A stretch of 64,000 nt of DNA from an uncultured Gemmiger sp. (GCA_944388175.1 CALXHR010000003.1:62001-126000), one strand, 5' to 3'; shown: positions 33,676 through 43,863, counted from the first letter of the stretch. Notes: generated from the sequence alone by a model not told the origin. A program made the numbers and translations.

Positions 33676-36600
33676 CTATGTCAGCGGGATGTCGATCTCC
33701 TGTGCCATGGCAAAGCTGTAGACCGTCAGCCTGGTCACCGGCACGCCCAGGCGCAGCGCAAACGCCTGGCGGTACAGCTGCAGCTGGGCCGCATACTCCT
33801 TTATATAGTAGTCGGCGTCGCGGCTGGCGTCGGTCTTGTAATCGCAGATTTCGGCATAGTCGTCAAACACAAGCACCAGGTCGGCAATGCCCTGTACAAG
33901 CACTTCGGCTTCCGGGGCCCCTGCCTGCGGCACCACCCGGCGCGCCGGCAGTGCCGTGATGAACGGTTCCTCGCGCAGCACGCGCTTTGCCTGGTGGATG
34001 CGCCGCCAGACGCCGCTGGTAAAAAGCGGCTCCAGCCGGGGCAGGTCCAGTTTGGCGGCCAGGGCGGGGTCCAGCAGCTTTTGCGCCACCTGTCGCTCGA
34101 CCTCCTTCTTCAGGTTGGGGGCGTCGCCCTGCAGCGGCACGCTTTGCATAAACGCGTGAATGGCGGTGCCGCGCTCGGCCCCGGTCAGGCCGTCCTTTTG
34201 CAGAAACGCCGGGCGCTCCAGCGCCGCCGGACGCGCCGCGTGGGCCACCGCGCTGACGCTGACCTTGGCGGGGATCGTCTGCAGCGCGGCGCGCGGGTTC
34301 TGCCAGGCGAACGAAGCGCGCAGGCTTTGGCGCAGCGCCTGCTGCGGCGGCGGGGCGGGCGGCGCTTCGGGCGCGGGCGCGGGTTCCGGCACAGGCAGCA
34401 GGCGGACCGTCAGCGGCGCGCGGGTGGGACGGTGGTGCGGCAGCAGGTCGGTCTTGGCCCACAAAGCGCCGCTGTCCGGGTGCAGCAGCGCCGCCGTCAG
34501 CAGCCAGCCGGCCCAGCTGGTCATGCCGCGCATTGCTTCGGGGCCGGTGGCTTCGGCCTGGGCGTAGAGCGCCGGGGTTTTGAGCTCGCTGCCGCCGCGC
34601 TTGAGCGGCACGGTGATGATGAGCGCGTCCTGCGCGCGGGTAAGTGCCACATAGAGCACGCGCATCTCCTCGCTGAGGGTCTCGGTGCGGATGGCCTGGG
34701 CCAGCGCCGCGTAGGGCAACGTTTTGTAGCGGCGGGCCGTGTTGCCGGCGCGCAGCATGACGCCGACGCCGAAACGGCTGTGGGTGAGCACGGGGCGGGT
34801 GGCGTCGCTCTGGTTGAAGGCGTGCGCCGTGTTGGCCACAAAGACGACGGGGAATTCCAGCCCCTTGGAGCGGTGCACCGTCATGATGCTGACGCAGCCC
34901 GGCCGGGTCTGCCCTCCGCCGCTCTGGTTCAGCCCGCCGTTGGCCGCCGCGGCGTCCATGGCGCGGATGAGCGCCGGCAGCCCGGCCTTGCCGGCGCCGG
35001 CCGCCCAGGCGACGAAAGTCTGCAGGTCCTCGCGGTAGCGCGCGCCGTCGGGCAGTGCGCCCACGGCGGCCAGGTAGCCGGTGCGGGCCAACAGTTCTTC
35101 GAGCAGGCGGTCCACCGGCAGCATGCGCGCCAGGCGGCGGTATTCGGCCAGGGTCTGCACAAAGGCGGCAAAGCGCGGCTCGCCGCCCTCCAGCACGGCA
35201 CCGTACAGGCTGCCCTGCGGGCAGGCGCGGCGCAGCGCCACCAGGTCGTCCGGCGTATAGGGGAACAGCTGGCTGAGCAGCACCGCCGCCAGCGGAATGT
35301 CCTGGGCGGGGTTGTCAATGACGCGCAGCAGCGCCGCAAAGGGGCGCACCGGCGGCGCGTCCAGCAGGTCGGCGGCCACGTCGGCAAACACCGGGATGTT
35401 GGCCGCGCGCAGCGCGCTTTCGTAGGTGGCAAAGTCGGCGCGGCCGCGCAGCAGGATGCAGAAATCCCCTGCCTGGCAGGGGCGCACGCCCTCTTTGCCG
35501 CGCACGGGGAACCCCTCGGCCAGCATGGCGGCGATGCGCTGCGCGATGACGGCGGCGTCCCCCGCCGCGTCCGCGCCGTCGATGGCGTCGATCTCGCACA
35601 GGCCAGGGTAAGCGTCGTCGGGCCGGCCGACGACGAGACGCTGGCCGGCGCCGTAGTCGACGCCGCCGAGCTCCTGCGAGAAGAAGGTCTCGAACAGATA
35701 GTTGATGCCGGCGATGACCTGCGGCGCGCTGCGGAAGTTGGCGTCCAGCGCCAGCGTGGCCGGCGCGCCCGCCGGCTGCGGGTAGGGCTGCCAGCGCTGC
35801 TGCTTGCCCAAAAACACCGACGGGTCGGCCTGGCGGAAGCGGTAGATGCTCTGCTTGATATCGCCCACAAAGAACAGGTTATCGGCCTGCGGGGTAGCCA
35901 GCGCAAAATAGATGGCGTCCTGCAGGGCGTTGGTGTCCTGGTATTCGTCGACGAGCACAGCGGCATAGCGCGCGCTGACGGTGCGGCACAACGGCGTGCG
36001 GGTGCCGTCCGGCGTTGTGAGCAGGTCCAGCGTCAGGTGCTCAAAGTCGGCGTAATCCAGCAGTTTCTCCTCACATTTGGCGGCAAAGCAGGCGTCGGCA
36101 AACTGCTGCGTGACGCGCACGAGCGCCGCCACCAGCGGCGCGGCGCGGCGGCGGTCCTGCGCATACTGTGCGGCGGTGCACAGCAGGCAGTCGCCGCGCA
36201 GGCTCTCGATCTGCTTTTTGGCGCGGTCGCGCAGTTCGCTGGCCGCAAAGGCCGCCGGGTTGCTGGCTTTGCCGCCCTTGATGCGCCCCGCTTTGCGCCA
36301 GGCGCCGCCCAGCTCGTCCAGCAGGGCGACGGCGTCGTCCCACCGGGCTTGCGCCAGCGTCTGGCACAGCGCTTCGACGCGGGCGGCGTCGTCCAGCAGC
36401 ACCGCCGTGTAGGCGGCGTCGGCGGCGTCGTCCCGCGCGGCGGTGCGCGCGCCGGCTTCCAGCAGGGCTTTGGCCCCGCGGGCGCGCGCGTGCGCGATGC
36501 GCAGCACTTCGCGCCCCCAGGGGGTATCCTGCGGGGGGGCTTCGGTCTGCCACTGGGCGGCAAAGCCCTGCAGGGCCTGCGCCGGGTGCGGCAGCGCGCG

Positions 36601-37152
36601 GCTGAAATGGTACAGTTCCAGCACGGCGCGCCCGGCGGTCTGGTCGGTGCGGCCGCGGTCGTACAGATCGGCAAAGGCGCGGAAATCGGCGTCCGCATAG
36701 GCGGTTTCCAGCACGTCGGCCAGCGTCTCCTGCTCAATGCGGGCCAAATCCGCTTCCTCCGCCATCTCAAAATCCGGCGGGATATCCAGCGCGGCAAAGT
36801 GCTGCTGCACAAAGTGCAGGCAGAAGGCGTCCACCGTGCCGATGGCCGCGCGCTGCAACAGCAGCTGCTGGCGGCGCAGGCGCACATCGCCCGGGCGGGC
36901 GCGCACCTCCTGCGCCAGGCGGGCCGAGATATCGGCCCGCAGCTTGGCGGCGGCCGCGTTGGTAAAGGTCATGATGAGCAGCTGGTCGGCGTCCACAGGG
37001 TGGTCGGGGTCGGTGATGAGCCCCGCGACGCGCTCGACCAGGACGCGGGTCTTGCCGGAACCGGCGGCCGCCGACACCAGCAGGCTGCCGCCCCGCGCGC
37101 CGATGGCGGCGGCCTGCGCGGGGGTGAATTGGATTTTGGGGGCTTCCGGCAT
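33676..37152 (-). CDS. addA: ATP-dependent helicase/nuclease subunit A
   Basis: Large subunit of the AddAB double-strand-break repair complex, the Gram-positive counterpart of RecBCD. In 1,158 residues it has the UvrD-type helicase motifs: SAAAGSGKTRVL (28-38), TFTNAAAAKLRADI, VLVDEYQDTNALQ, FVGDIKQSIYRFRQADPSVF, MTVHRSKGLEFPVVFVAN and LSEEMRVLYVALTRAQD. The C-terminal RecB-type nuclease keeps EICDYKT (Asp and Lys near 1104-1106) and the following QLQLYRQA. ATG 37152 follows AAGGAG, 14 bases after addB. Confidence 0.96.
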   Translation of the reverse strand: MPEAPKIQFTPAQAAAIGARGGSLLVSAAAGSGKTRVLVERVAGLITDPDHPVDADQLLIMTFTNAAAAKLRADISARLAQEVRARPGDVRLRRQQLLLQRAAIGTVDAFCLHFVQQHFAALDIPPDFEMAEEADLARIEQETLADVLETAYADADFRAFADLYDRGRTDQTAGRAVLELYHFSRALPHPAQALQGFAAQWQTEAPPQDTPWGREVLRIAHARARGAKALLEAGARTAARDDAADAAYTAVLLDDAARVEALCQTLAQARWDDAVALLDELGGAWRKAGRIKGGKASNPAAFAASELRDRAKKQIESLRGDCLLCTAAQYAQDRRRAAPLVAALVRVTQQFADACFAAKCEEKLLDYADFEHLTLDLLTTPDGTRTPLCRTVSARYAAVLVDEYQDTNALQDAIYFALATPQADNLFFVGDIKQSIYRFRQADPSVFLGKQQRWQPYPQPAGAPATLALDANFRSAPQVIAGINYLFETFFSQELGGVDYGAGQRLVVGRPDDAYPGLCEIDAIDGADAAGDAAVIAQRIAAMLAEGFPVRGKEGVRPCQAGDFCILLRGRADFATYESALRAANIPVFADVAADLLDAPPVRPFAALLRVIDNPAQDIPLAAVLLSQLFPYTPDDLVALRRACPQGSLYGAVLEGGEPRFAAFVQTLAEYRRLARMLPVDRLLEELLARTGYLAAVGALPDGARYREDLQTFVAWAAGAGKAGLPALIRAMDAAAANGGLNQSGGGQTRPGCVSIMTVHRSKGLEFPVVFVANTAHAFNQSDATRPVLTHSRFGVGVMLRAGNTARRYKTLPYAALAQAIRTETLSEEMRVLYVALTRAQDALIITVPLKRGGSELKTPALYAQAEATGPEAMRGMTSWAGWLLTAALLHPDSGALWAKTDLLPHHRPTRAPLTVRLLPVPEPAPAPEAPPAPPPQQALRQSLRASFAWQNPRAALQTIPAKVSVSAVAHAARPAALERPAFLQKDGLTGAERGTAIHAFMQSVPLQGDAPNLKKEVERQVAQKLLDPALAAKLDLPRLEPLFTSGVWRRIHQAKRVLREEPFITALPARRVVPQAGAPEAEVLVQGIADLVLVFDDYAEICDYKTDASRDADYYIKEYAAQLQLYRQAFALRLGVPVTRLTVYSFAMAQEIDIPLT

Positions 37153-37166
37153 AGGGTTCTCCTTTT

Positions 37167-40100
37167 TTATTCTTCCGCAAACGGGTCGCTGACGTTGGGC
37201 ACCGTGCGTTCGTCCTCGCCGTCCTGGTGGGGGCAGGCGATGCGGAAATCGCAGTAGGCGCAGGGGCTGCGCCCACCGCTGCACAGCGGCTGCGCGCCGA
37301 TGTTGCCCGCATAGAGGTTTTGCGCCATCTGCACCAGCAGGCCGTCGAGGTGGTCGCGGATGCGGGCGAGTTTTTCGGCATCGGCCAGGCGGCCTTTGGC
37401 GTTGGTGATGCGGCCGGTCTTTTCGCTATAGTTCAGCGGCGTGAACTGGCCGGTGCGCTTGGGGTCCATGGCGGTGTAGACCGTCTCGTCGTCGAGCAGC
37501 AGGCCGTTGAGCGGGTAGACGGCCGCGCCCGCCTGCCCGGCCGTCTCGGCGTCGGCGCGGGGGATGTTTTCCGGCGCGGGGTCAGCCAGCAGGTACTCGA
37601 CCCCAGCAGCGGCCGCCCCGGGGAACTGCGCCCCGGCCTGACGTTCCAGCGTAAAGAGGTAGAGCAGCATCTGGCAATCCAGCCCGCAGTAGACTTCCTT
37701 GAGCTGGAAGTCCTTGCCGCCGGTCTTGTAGTCCACAACGCGCAGGTAGGTGCGCGGGCCGTGCGCCATGGCGTCGACGCGGTCCACCGTGCCGACGATG
37801 CGCACGGTGTGCCCGCCGCCGGCGTCCAGTTCCACCGGGTCAACGCGCGGGGCGTTGGGGTCGTCGCCGGGGCGGTCGTCGATGCGCAGTTCAAAAGCGG
37901 CCGGCTGGAACCCGGACTGGCGCAGGTCGCGCTGGATGAAGCCCAGCAGTTCGACCAGGTTGCGGCGGATGCGGTCAATGAGGTACTGCATGCGCACCGT
38001 GACGCCGGGCAGGTTGGCGGCGACGTACTGCGCGACCAGCGTATCGACGAGGGCGGCCAGTTCCTCGGCCGTCAGGTCCCTGAAATCGTCTTTTCGATCT
38101 TTGAGGGCGTTTTCCAGCACCCAGTGCGTCAGCGTGCCGCTGATATTGGGGGCCAGCTCGGCCTTTTGGCGCGGGGCGGCGCGCAGGATGAACTGCAAGA
38201 AATAGCTGAACGGGCAGGTCTGGTATTTTTCAAACCGCGTGGGGCTGACGCGCAGGCTGCGGCCCAACAGCGCTTCCAGCGCAGCGGTGTCCTGCACGGC
38301 CAGCGGTTTGCCCTGGCGGGCGCGCTGCACCGCCGCATAGCCGGGCGCGGCGTACGGGGTGCCCTCGGCTTCGGCCAGGGCTTCGGCCAGGGCCGCACCC
38401 TCGGCCCCGCGCGCAGGGTCCTGGCTGACGGGGCCTAAAATATCCAGCGCGGCGGCCGGGGCGGCGGCCAGTTCCGCCGTGGCGGGCGTCGTGAACGGCA
38501 CGCCCAGCAGGCTGCGCACCGGGGCCAGCGCGGCGCTGGCGCCCTCGGCGTTGGTGTCATGGGCGGCGCCGGGCCAGCTCAGCCACAAAAAGCGGCGCGC
38601 TGCCGTCAGCGCCTTGTAAAAGCAGACGCCCTCGCGCAGGGCGCGGTTCTCAAAGCAGTCGGGCAGTTCGGCCCCCTGGCGGATCATGGCGTCGCGGTCG
38701 GCGTTGGTCAAAAGCCCCTGGTCGCCGGGCGTCTGGGGGAACTCGCCCTCGCGCAGGCCGACGACGAACACGGCGTCGGTTTCCGGCAGGCGCATGCGGC
38801 CGGCCGACGTCAGGATGACGCTGTCGAGGCTTTGCGGGATATGCCCGAGGTCGGTGGTGCGCAGCAGCAGCGTGAACAGGCCGGCGTACTCGGCCGGGGG
38901 CAGCACTTCGTCGCCCAGCAGCTGCACGAGCTCGTTCAGCAGGCCCACGACGACGTTCCACTCGCGCAGGGCTTCGTCGGCTTCGGGCAGGCGGCCCTGG
39001 GCGCGCAGCGTTTCGGCCAGCGCATTCAGCGTCTTTTCGGCCCCGAGCGCCTGCAAAAACAGGTAGATCTGGCGCGTCAAGTCCGCCGCGCCGGCATTTT
39101 TGGCACGGGCCAGGAACTTTTGCGCGCGCCCGACGATCCAGGCGCGCGCGATCTCGGCGTCGTCACGGGTCTGTTCGTCCTCGGCCCGGCGGGTGTCGGC
39201 ATACCCGGCGGCGCTGCGCGTGAACGGCGCGCGCCAGTCGGCCGCTTTAAGCGGCCAGGTATAGGCGTAGTTTTCCAGCGCGGCCTGCTGGCGCGCGGGC
39301 CGGTCTACCAGCCCGGTTTTGAGCAGGCGCAGCACCGTGCGGCTGGAAAGCCCGCCGCGCAGCAGTTCCAGCGCCGCGTGCACGGCGCGGGCGGGGGCAG
39401 TGGCTTCCGGCGTGGTGGCTTCGTCGCAGAACAGCGGGATGTTTTGCAGGCGGAACTCATACCGCAGCGGGCTGAGGTACTGCCCGATATCGCGGCAGAC
39501 GACCGCCATGCGGCTGTAGGGCACCCCGGCGCGGGCGCGCGCCGCAATGGCGGCCGCCACGGCCTTGGCTTCGGCCTGGCGGCTGGCCGCCGCATGGCAG
39601 ACGATGGCCGGGGCGGCGGGGTCCACCGTGCGCTGCGGCGTGTAGGTGGGGTCTGCCAGCAGCAGGTTGAGCTCGGCCAGGACGGGGGCGTCGGCGTGGC
39701 GGGGGTCGTCGGCCAGCGTGCGGGTATGTACCGGCACGCCGGCGTCCGCCGCCATGCGGCGCAGCGCGGCGGCCACCATTTTGGCGCCGCTGAACACCCC
39801 CATGCCGCCGTCGCGGTCCTGCAGGCCGTCGCAGCACAGGCAGACCGTCACGTCGGCCACCGGCAGCATGGCGGCCAGCAAGGCGCGCTTGGGGGCGTTG
39901 AAGGTATCGAACTCGTCGATGAACACCGCCCGCCCCGCAAAAAACTCCGCATCCAGGGTGCGGGCCGCCAGCTGCTGGCGGTCGCCGGGGTCCATGGCGC
40001 TTTGCTGCAACAGCGCTTCGTACGCGCCGTAGATCAGCGCCAGTTCCCGCAACTTTTCACGGTCGGTGCCGGGGGCCTCGGCATAGGCTGCCAGCGCGTC

Positions 40101-40499
40101 CGGCGTGATGCCGGCGCTTTTGAGTTCTTGGATGGTCTGGGCCGCCTTTTCGCAAAACGCTGCCGAGCGGCGCTGCCGGCTGTAGTAGACGACGCGGTCC
40201 AGCAGCGAGTCGACGGCGCGGCGCACCAGCAGCGCGCGGCCGGCTTCGTCCAGCGTCTGCACGGCCGCGCCGCCGTAGCGGCGCAACAGCGCTTCGGCCA
40301 GCGTCGTGAAGGAATAACTTTCGACATAGGCGGAAAGGGTGTCCCCCAACGTGCGGTAGAGCAGCCCCTCGGTCGAGGAGGTGAACTGTTCCGGCACGAT
40401 GAGCAGGCTGGGCTGGCCGTGCTCGGCCCGCGCGCGCAGCTGCGCCAGCATCTGGTAGGATTTGCCGCTGCCCGACGGGCCGAGAAGAAGATGCAGCAT
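37167..40499 (-). CDS. addB: ATP-dependent helicase/nuclease subunit B
   Basis: Second AddAB subunit (1,110 residues): a Walker A near the start (LLLGPSGSGKS, residues 4-14), an otherwise inactive helicase core that reads Chi, and a C-terminal nuclease with VVDYKTGGKDFQL. Four cysteines for the iron-sulfur staple are present: one in YQTCPFSYF (about 790) and three in CAYCDFRIAC near the end, with the C-x2-C-x5-C spacing known from Bacillus AddB. So both nucleases look active. It is the first gene of addB-addA. Confidence 0.95.
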   Translation of the reverse strand: MLHLLLGPSGSGKSYQMLAQLRARAEHGQPSLLIVPEQFTSSTEGLLYRTLGDTLSAYVESYSFTTLAEALLRRYGGAAVQTLDEAGRALLVRRAVDSLLDRVVYYSRQRRSAAFCEKAAQTIQELKSAGITPDALAAYAEAPGTDREKLRELALIYGAYEALLQQSAMDPGDRQQLAARTLDAEFFAGRAVFIDEFDTFNAPKRALLAAMLPVADVTVCLCCDGLQDRDGGMGVFSGAKMVAAALRRMAADAGVPVHTRTLADDPRHADAPVLAELNLLLADPTYTPQRTVDPAAPAIVCHAAASRQAEAKAVAAAIAARARAGVPYSRMAVVCRDIGQYLSPLRYEFRLQNIPLFCDEATTPEATAPARAVHAALELLRGGLSSRTVLRLLKTGLVDRPARQQAALENYAYTWPLKAADWRAPFTRSAAGYADTRRAEDEQTRDDAEIARAWIVGRAQKFLARAKNAGAADLTRQIYLFLQALGAEKTLNALAETLRAQGRLPEADEALREWNVVVGLLNELVQLLGDEVLPPAEYAGLFTLLLRTTDLGHIPQSLDSVILTSAGRMRLPETDAVFVVGLREGEFPQTPGDQGLLTNADRDAMIRQGAELPDCFENRALREGVCFYKALTAARRFLWLSWPGAAHDTNAEGASAALAPVRSLLGVPFTTPATAELAAAPAAALDILGPVSQDPARGAEGAALAEALAEAEGTPYAAPGYAAVQRARQGKPLAVQDTAALEALLGRSLRVSPTRFEKYQTCPFSYFLQFILRAAPRQKAELAPNISGTLTHWVLENALKDRKDDFRDLTAEELAALVDTLVAQYVAANLPGVTVRMQYLIDRIRRNLVELLGFIQRDLRQSGFQPAAFELRIDDRPGDDPNAPRVDPVELDAGGGHTVRIVGTVDRVDAMAHGPRTYLRVVDYKTGGKDFQLKEVYCGLDCQMLLYLFTLERQAGAQFPGAAAAGVEYLLADPAPENIPRADAETAGQAGAAVYPLNGLLLDDETVYTAMDPKRTGQFTPLNYSEKTGRITNAKGRLADAEKLARIRDHLDGLLVQMAQNLYAGNIGAQPLCSGGRSPCAYCDFRIACPHQDGEDERTVPNVSDPFAEE

Positions 40500-40522
40500 A
40501 CGGGGGTTCCCTTTCCTGACAG

Positions 40523-40550
40523 AAAAAGAGGGAAAGCGCTTCCCTCTTTT
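40523..40550 (-). terminator. terminator between spoIIR and addB
   Basis: AAAAGAGGGAA (40524-40534) and TTCCCTCTTTT (40540-40550) form an 11-bp stem with a T-rich end on either strand. On the minus strand it closes the spoIIR transcript. Confidence 0.85.
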
Positions 40551-40579
40551 AAACGGTTACACAAACGTTTTTTGGCGGG

Positions 40580-41167
40580 CTATGCAAGCCCCTGCAAGGC
40601 GTCCCACAGGGCAAAGCGGACCTCGTACCGGCCAAAGACCAGCGCGTTTTCTTGCGGCGTGGGGTATTCGGCCGTTGCGCCTGCGACGCACAGCGCCGGG
40701 TACAGCACGCAGAACCAGTTGTGCCCCTGCGCGTCGCCCAGTTCCACCCGCAGCGCCGTGTAGGCGCCGCCGGGCAGCGCAAAGCTGCCGTACGCCCGCG
40801 CGGCAAAGTCGGCGGTTTCCAGCCGCACAGCCGCGCGCTGCGCGCTGTGGGCCTGGTGCAGCGCCAGGTTGGCCGCCCGTTGCAGCCGCGGCAGCGCCGT
40901 GCGCAGCGCCTGCGCCGCCTGCTGCGGCGTGGCGGCCGACGTGACCGTGGCGGGCAGCGCGTCCAGAATGGCGTCCCGCACTTCCAGTTTTAAAAGCTGG
41001 TCCTCGAGGGTATCGCTGTTGGCCAGCACATGCAGGCGGATGGTATCGGCGCGCACCTGCGCCGCCACCTTGCTGCGCTGCGCCGCCGCCACCGTAAGTA
41101 CCACGCTGAGCAAAAGCCCCAACCCAACGCCGAGTTCCAGCACCTTGCGCTTAGGGGTTCGTATCAT
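40580..41167 (-). CDS. spoIIR: stage II sporulation protein R
   Basis: Forespore-made secreted signal that triggers SpoIIGA to process pro-sigma-E in the mother cell. The 195-residue protein has an N-terminal membrane/signal segment (VLELGVGLGLLLSVVLTVAAA) and the diagnostic block IRLHVLANSDTLEDQLLKLEVRDAIL, then NWFCVLYPALC near 150. Its presence points to a spore-forming lineage. No sigma-F promoter could be assigned with confidence. Confidence 0.93.
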   Translation of the reverse strand: MIRTPKRKVLELGVGLGLLLSVVLTVAAAQRSKVAAQVRADTIRLHVLANSDTLEDQLLKLEVRDAILDALPATVTSAATPQQAAQALRTALPRLQRAANLALHQAHSAQRAAVRLETADFAARAYGSFALPGGAYTALRVELGDAQGHNWFCVLYPALCVAGATAEYPTPQENALVFGRYEVRFALWDALQGLA

Positions 41168-41225
41168 AGTTGCCCCCTCCCTTCGCCCAACAGTATGGGC
41201 CGGGCGGGCGGCGGCTAAACAGCGG

Positions 41226-42125
41226 TCAGCCTTTTTCCGGTTTCAGCGGGCGGCGTACCGTCACGCGCGGGCCGCCGCGCGCCGGGCGGCAGAGGTAGAC
41301 CTGCTTGTAGCTGGCGCGCAGGGCCGCCTGGGCGGCGCGGGCGCGGGGTTCGTCGGCAAACACGCCGAACACTGCCGCACCGCTGCCCGTCATCTGGGCG
41401 GTCAGCGCGCCGTGCTCCCGCAGTATGGCGCAGATGGCCGGGGTCTCCTTCGCGCCGGAACAGTGTTCCAGCGCGTTGCCGGCCGCGGCGCACACCGCCG
41501 CCAGGTCGCCGGCGCGCACGGCCTGTTCCTGGGCTTCGCAGTCGGGGCGGACGGGGCTGCCCATCGTATCGTAGCGGGCAAAGGCTTCCGGCGTTGAGAC
41601 GCCGACGCTGGGCATGGCCACGACGAACCAGCACGCCGGGCAGGGCGGCAGGGCTTTCATCAGGTCGCCGACGCCGCGCACGCGGCAGGTGCCGCCCAGC
41701 AAGGCAAACGGCACGTCGGCCCCGATGCCCGCGCCGAGGGCGCAGAGTTCGCTCATCGAAAGGCGGGCGTCGTACAGGTCGTTGAGCCCCACCAGCACGC
41801 CGGCCGCGTCGGCGCTGCCGCCGGCCATGCCGGCGCGCACCGGCACCCGCTTGTAGATTGTCATATCGACGCCGGCCAGCAGCCCCGTGTAGTGGAAAAA
41901 CGCCAGCGCCGCCTGGATGGCGGTGTTTTTGTCGTTGACCGGCACAAAGCTGCCGGGCAGCGTCAGGCTCAGCCCCTCGCTGCGGCGCAGCGTGATCTTC
42001 TCGTACAGATCGATGGTCTGCATGACCATATCGAGGTCATGGTAGCCGTTGGGCAGCGTGCCGACGACGTCCAGCGAAAGGTTGAGCTTGGCCGGGGCCA
42101 GCACGGTGACGGAACGTTTTTGCAT
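41226..42125 (-). CDS. ispE: 4-diphosphocytidyl-2-C-methyl-D-erythritol kinase
   Basis: GHMP kinase of the MEP isoprenoid pathway, 299 residues. Marks: APAKLNLSLDVVGTLPNGYHDLDMVMQTIDL at the start, the ATP loop VPVRAGMAGGSADAAGVLVGLNDLY near 92-118, and the C-terminal MTGSGAAVFGVF. ATG at 2123-type offset 42125 follows GGGGAGGA. It is the third gene after lrp and the aminotransferase, all on one strand. Confidence 0.95.
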   Translation of the reverse strand: MQKRSVTVLAPAKLNLSLDVVGTLPNGYHDLDMVMQTIDLYEKITLRRSEGLSLTLPGSFVPVNDKNTAIQAALAFFHYTGLLAGVDMTIYKRVPVRAGMAGGSADAAGVLVGLNDLYDARLSMSELCALGAGIGADVPFALLGGTCRVRGVGDLMKALPPCPACWFVVAMPSVGVSTPEAFARYDTMGSPVRPDCEAQEQAVRAGDLAAVCAAAGNALEHCSGAKETPAICAILREHGALTAQMTGSGAAVFGVFADEPRARAAQAALRASYKQVYLCRPARGGPRVTVRRPLKPEKG

Positions 42126-42161
42126 AGGGTCCTCCCCTTTTGGTCGGTTTGGCGTGTCAGG

Positions 42162-43340
42162 TCAGGCTTTCAGCCAGCCGTTTTCCTGCAAAAAGGCGCG
42201 GATGCGGTGCATGGCGGTCTGCAGGTGCTCGACGCTGTAGGCGTAGCTGATGCGGGCGTACCCCTCGCCGGAAGCGCCGAACGCGTCGCCGGGGATGATG
42301 GCGACCTCTTTTTCGTGCAGCAGGCGCTCGCAGAATTCCTCGCTGGACAAGCCGCTGACCTGGATGGAGGGGAACACGTAAAACGCGCCGCGCGGCTCAA
42401 AGCAGGTCAGGCCCATCTCGTTGAGGGCTTTGACGACATAGCGGCGGCGGCGGTTGTACTCGTCGCGCATCATCTCGATCTGGTCGTCGCACTGGCGCAG
42501 CGCCGTGATGGCCGCATACTGGCTGGTGGTGGGCGCGCTCATGATGCAGCTTTGGTGGATCTTGGTCATGATCTCGATGATCGGCTCCGGCCCGGCGGCA
42601 TAGCCCAGCCGCCAACCCGTCATCGCGTAGGACTTGGAGAAGCCGTTGACGACGATGGTGCGCTCGGCCATGCCGGGCAGCGAAGCGAAAGAGACATGGC
42701 GCTCGAGACCGTAGGTCAGCTCGGAGTAAATTTCGTCCGAGAGGACCATGACGTTGGTACCGCGCAGCACCTCGGCGATGGCTTTGAGGTCCCCGGTCTC
42801 CATGACAGCGCCGGTGGGGTTGTTGGGGTACGGGAAAATAACCAGCTTGGTGCGCGGCGTGAGGGCCGCCTGCAGCTGGGCTGCCGTCAGGCGGAAACCG
42901 TCCTCGGCCCGGGTGGGGATGTGCACCGGCACGCCGCCCGTGAGCTGGGTGATCGGCTCATAGCAGACAAAGCAGGGTTCGGGGATGATGACCTCGTCCC
43001 CGGGCTGCACCAGCGCGCGGATGGCCAGGTCAATGGCTTCGCTGCCGCCGACGGTGACGAGGGTCTGTTCCACTTTGTAATGCAAATCAAAGCGGCGTTC
43101 CAGGTAGCGGCAGATTTCGGCGCGCAGTTCCTTGAGACCGGCGTTGGCCGTGTACTTGGTACGGCCCTGTTCCAGGCTGCGGATGCCCGCGTCACGCACG
43201 CTCCACGGCGTTTTGAAATCCGGCTCGCCGACGCCCAGCGAGATGCAGTGCGGCATATCGGCCGCCAGGTCAAAAAAGCGGCGGATGCCGGACGGGCGCA
43301 TCACCTGCGCATTGGGGGCGATCAGTTGTTCATAGTTCAT
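42162..43340 (-). CDS. PLP-dependent aminotransferase, class I/II (AspC-like)
   Basis: A 392-residue fold-type I aminotransferase. It contains SLGVGEPDFKTPWSVRDA, YTANAGLKELR, the PLP-contacting FPYPNNPTGAVM, LSDEIYSELTYG and the lysine block VNGFSKSYAMTGWRLGY (Schiff-base Lys near 235), plus the C-terminal Arg in GYARISYAY. Substrate could be aspartate, aromatic amino acids or N-acetyl-diaminopimelate. ATG 43340 overlaps the stop of the Lrp gene by one base; an in-frame GTG at 43355 is an alternative. The coupling suggests that the regulator senses its substrate or product. Confidence 0.9.
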   Translation of the reverse strand: MNYEQLIAPNAQVMRPSGIRRFFDLAADMPHCISLGVGEPDFKTPWSVRDAGIRSLEQGRTKYTANAGLKELRAEICRYLERRFDLHYKVEQTLVTVGGSEAIDLAIRALVQPGDEVIIPEPCFVCYEPITQLTGGVPVHIPTRAEDGFRLTAAQLQAALTPRTKLVIFPYPNNPTGAVMETGDLKAIAEVLRGTNVMVLSDEIYSELTYGLERHVSFASLPGMAERTIVVNGFSKSYAMTGWRLGYAAGPEPIIEIMTKIHQSCIMSAPTTSQYAAITALRQCDDQIEMMRDEYNRRRRYVVKALNEMGLTCFEPRGAFYVFPSIQVSGLSSEEFCERLLHEKEVAIIPGDAFGASGEGYARISYAYSVEHLQTAMHRIRAFLQENGWLKA

Positions 43341-43819
43341 CACAGCATCGTCCACTCTCTTTCATCGGTCTCCTCGGCTTCATACAGGCGGCCGCTGCGC
43401 TTATATGCGCGCAACACAAAGCTCGTCGCGGTCGAGATCACGTCGTCCAGCGGCGACAGGCGTTTGGCGACAAAGAGCGCGATCTCCTGGAAAGAGCGGC
43501 CCTTGATGATGACCTGCAAATCGTAGCCGCCGCTCATCAGCAGCACGGTGTCGACCTCGTCAAAGGCGGCGATGGTTGCGCCGATATCGTCAAACCCGCA
43601 GGATTTATGCGGCGTGACGCGCAGTTCAATGACTGCTTCCACCACATTGACGCCGGCGCGCTCCCAGTCGACGAGCGTCTCGTACCCGCGGATATACCCC
43701 TTGGCGACGGCTTCGTCCATCATGGCGGCTACTTCCTGCGGGGTTTTGTCCAGCATGGCCGCGATATCCTCAATGGGCATGCGGGCGTTTTTTTCGAGCA
43801 GGCGAAGCAATTCTTCCAT
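43340..43819 (-). CDS. Lrp/AsnC family transcriptional regulator
   Basis: A 159-residue protein with an N-terminal helix-turn-helix (MEELLRLLEKNARMPIEDIAAMLDKTPQEVAAMMDEAVAKGYIRGY) and a C-terminal RAM ligand-sensing domain (DTVLLMSGGYDLQVIIKGRSFQEIALFVAKRL). Such proteins bind amino acids and form octamers. It overlaps the aminotransferase start by one base and so probably controls it, and perhaps itself. ATG 43819 follows GAGGTG. Confidence 0.92.
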   Translation of the reverse strand: MEELLRLLEKNARMPIEDIAAMLDKTPQEVAAMMDEAVAKGYIRGYETLVDWERAGVNVVEAVIELRVTPHKSCGFDDIGATIAAFDEVDTVLLMSGGYDLQVIIKGRSFQEIALFVAKRLSPLDDVISTATSFVLRAYKRSGRLYEAEETDEREWTML

Positions 43820-43863
43820 AACATCACACCTCGTTTTATGATAGATTGGTTATAAGTAAATTG

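Noticed and set aside
33994-37257. A very long open frame antisense to addA
   Set aside because: It mirrors the GC-rich third codon positions of addA, has no family features, and addA has all helicase and nuclease motifs.
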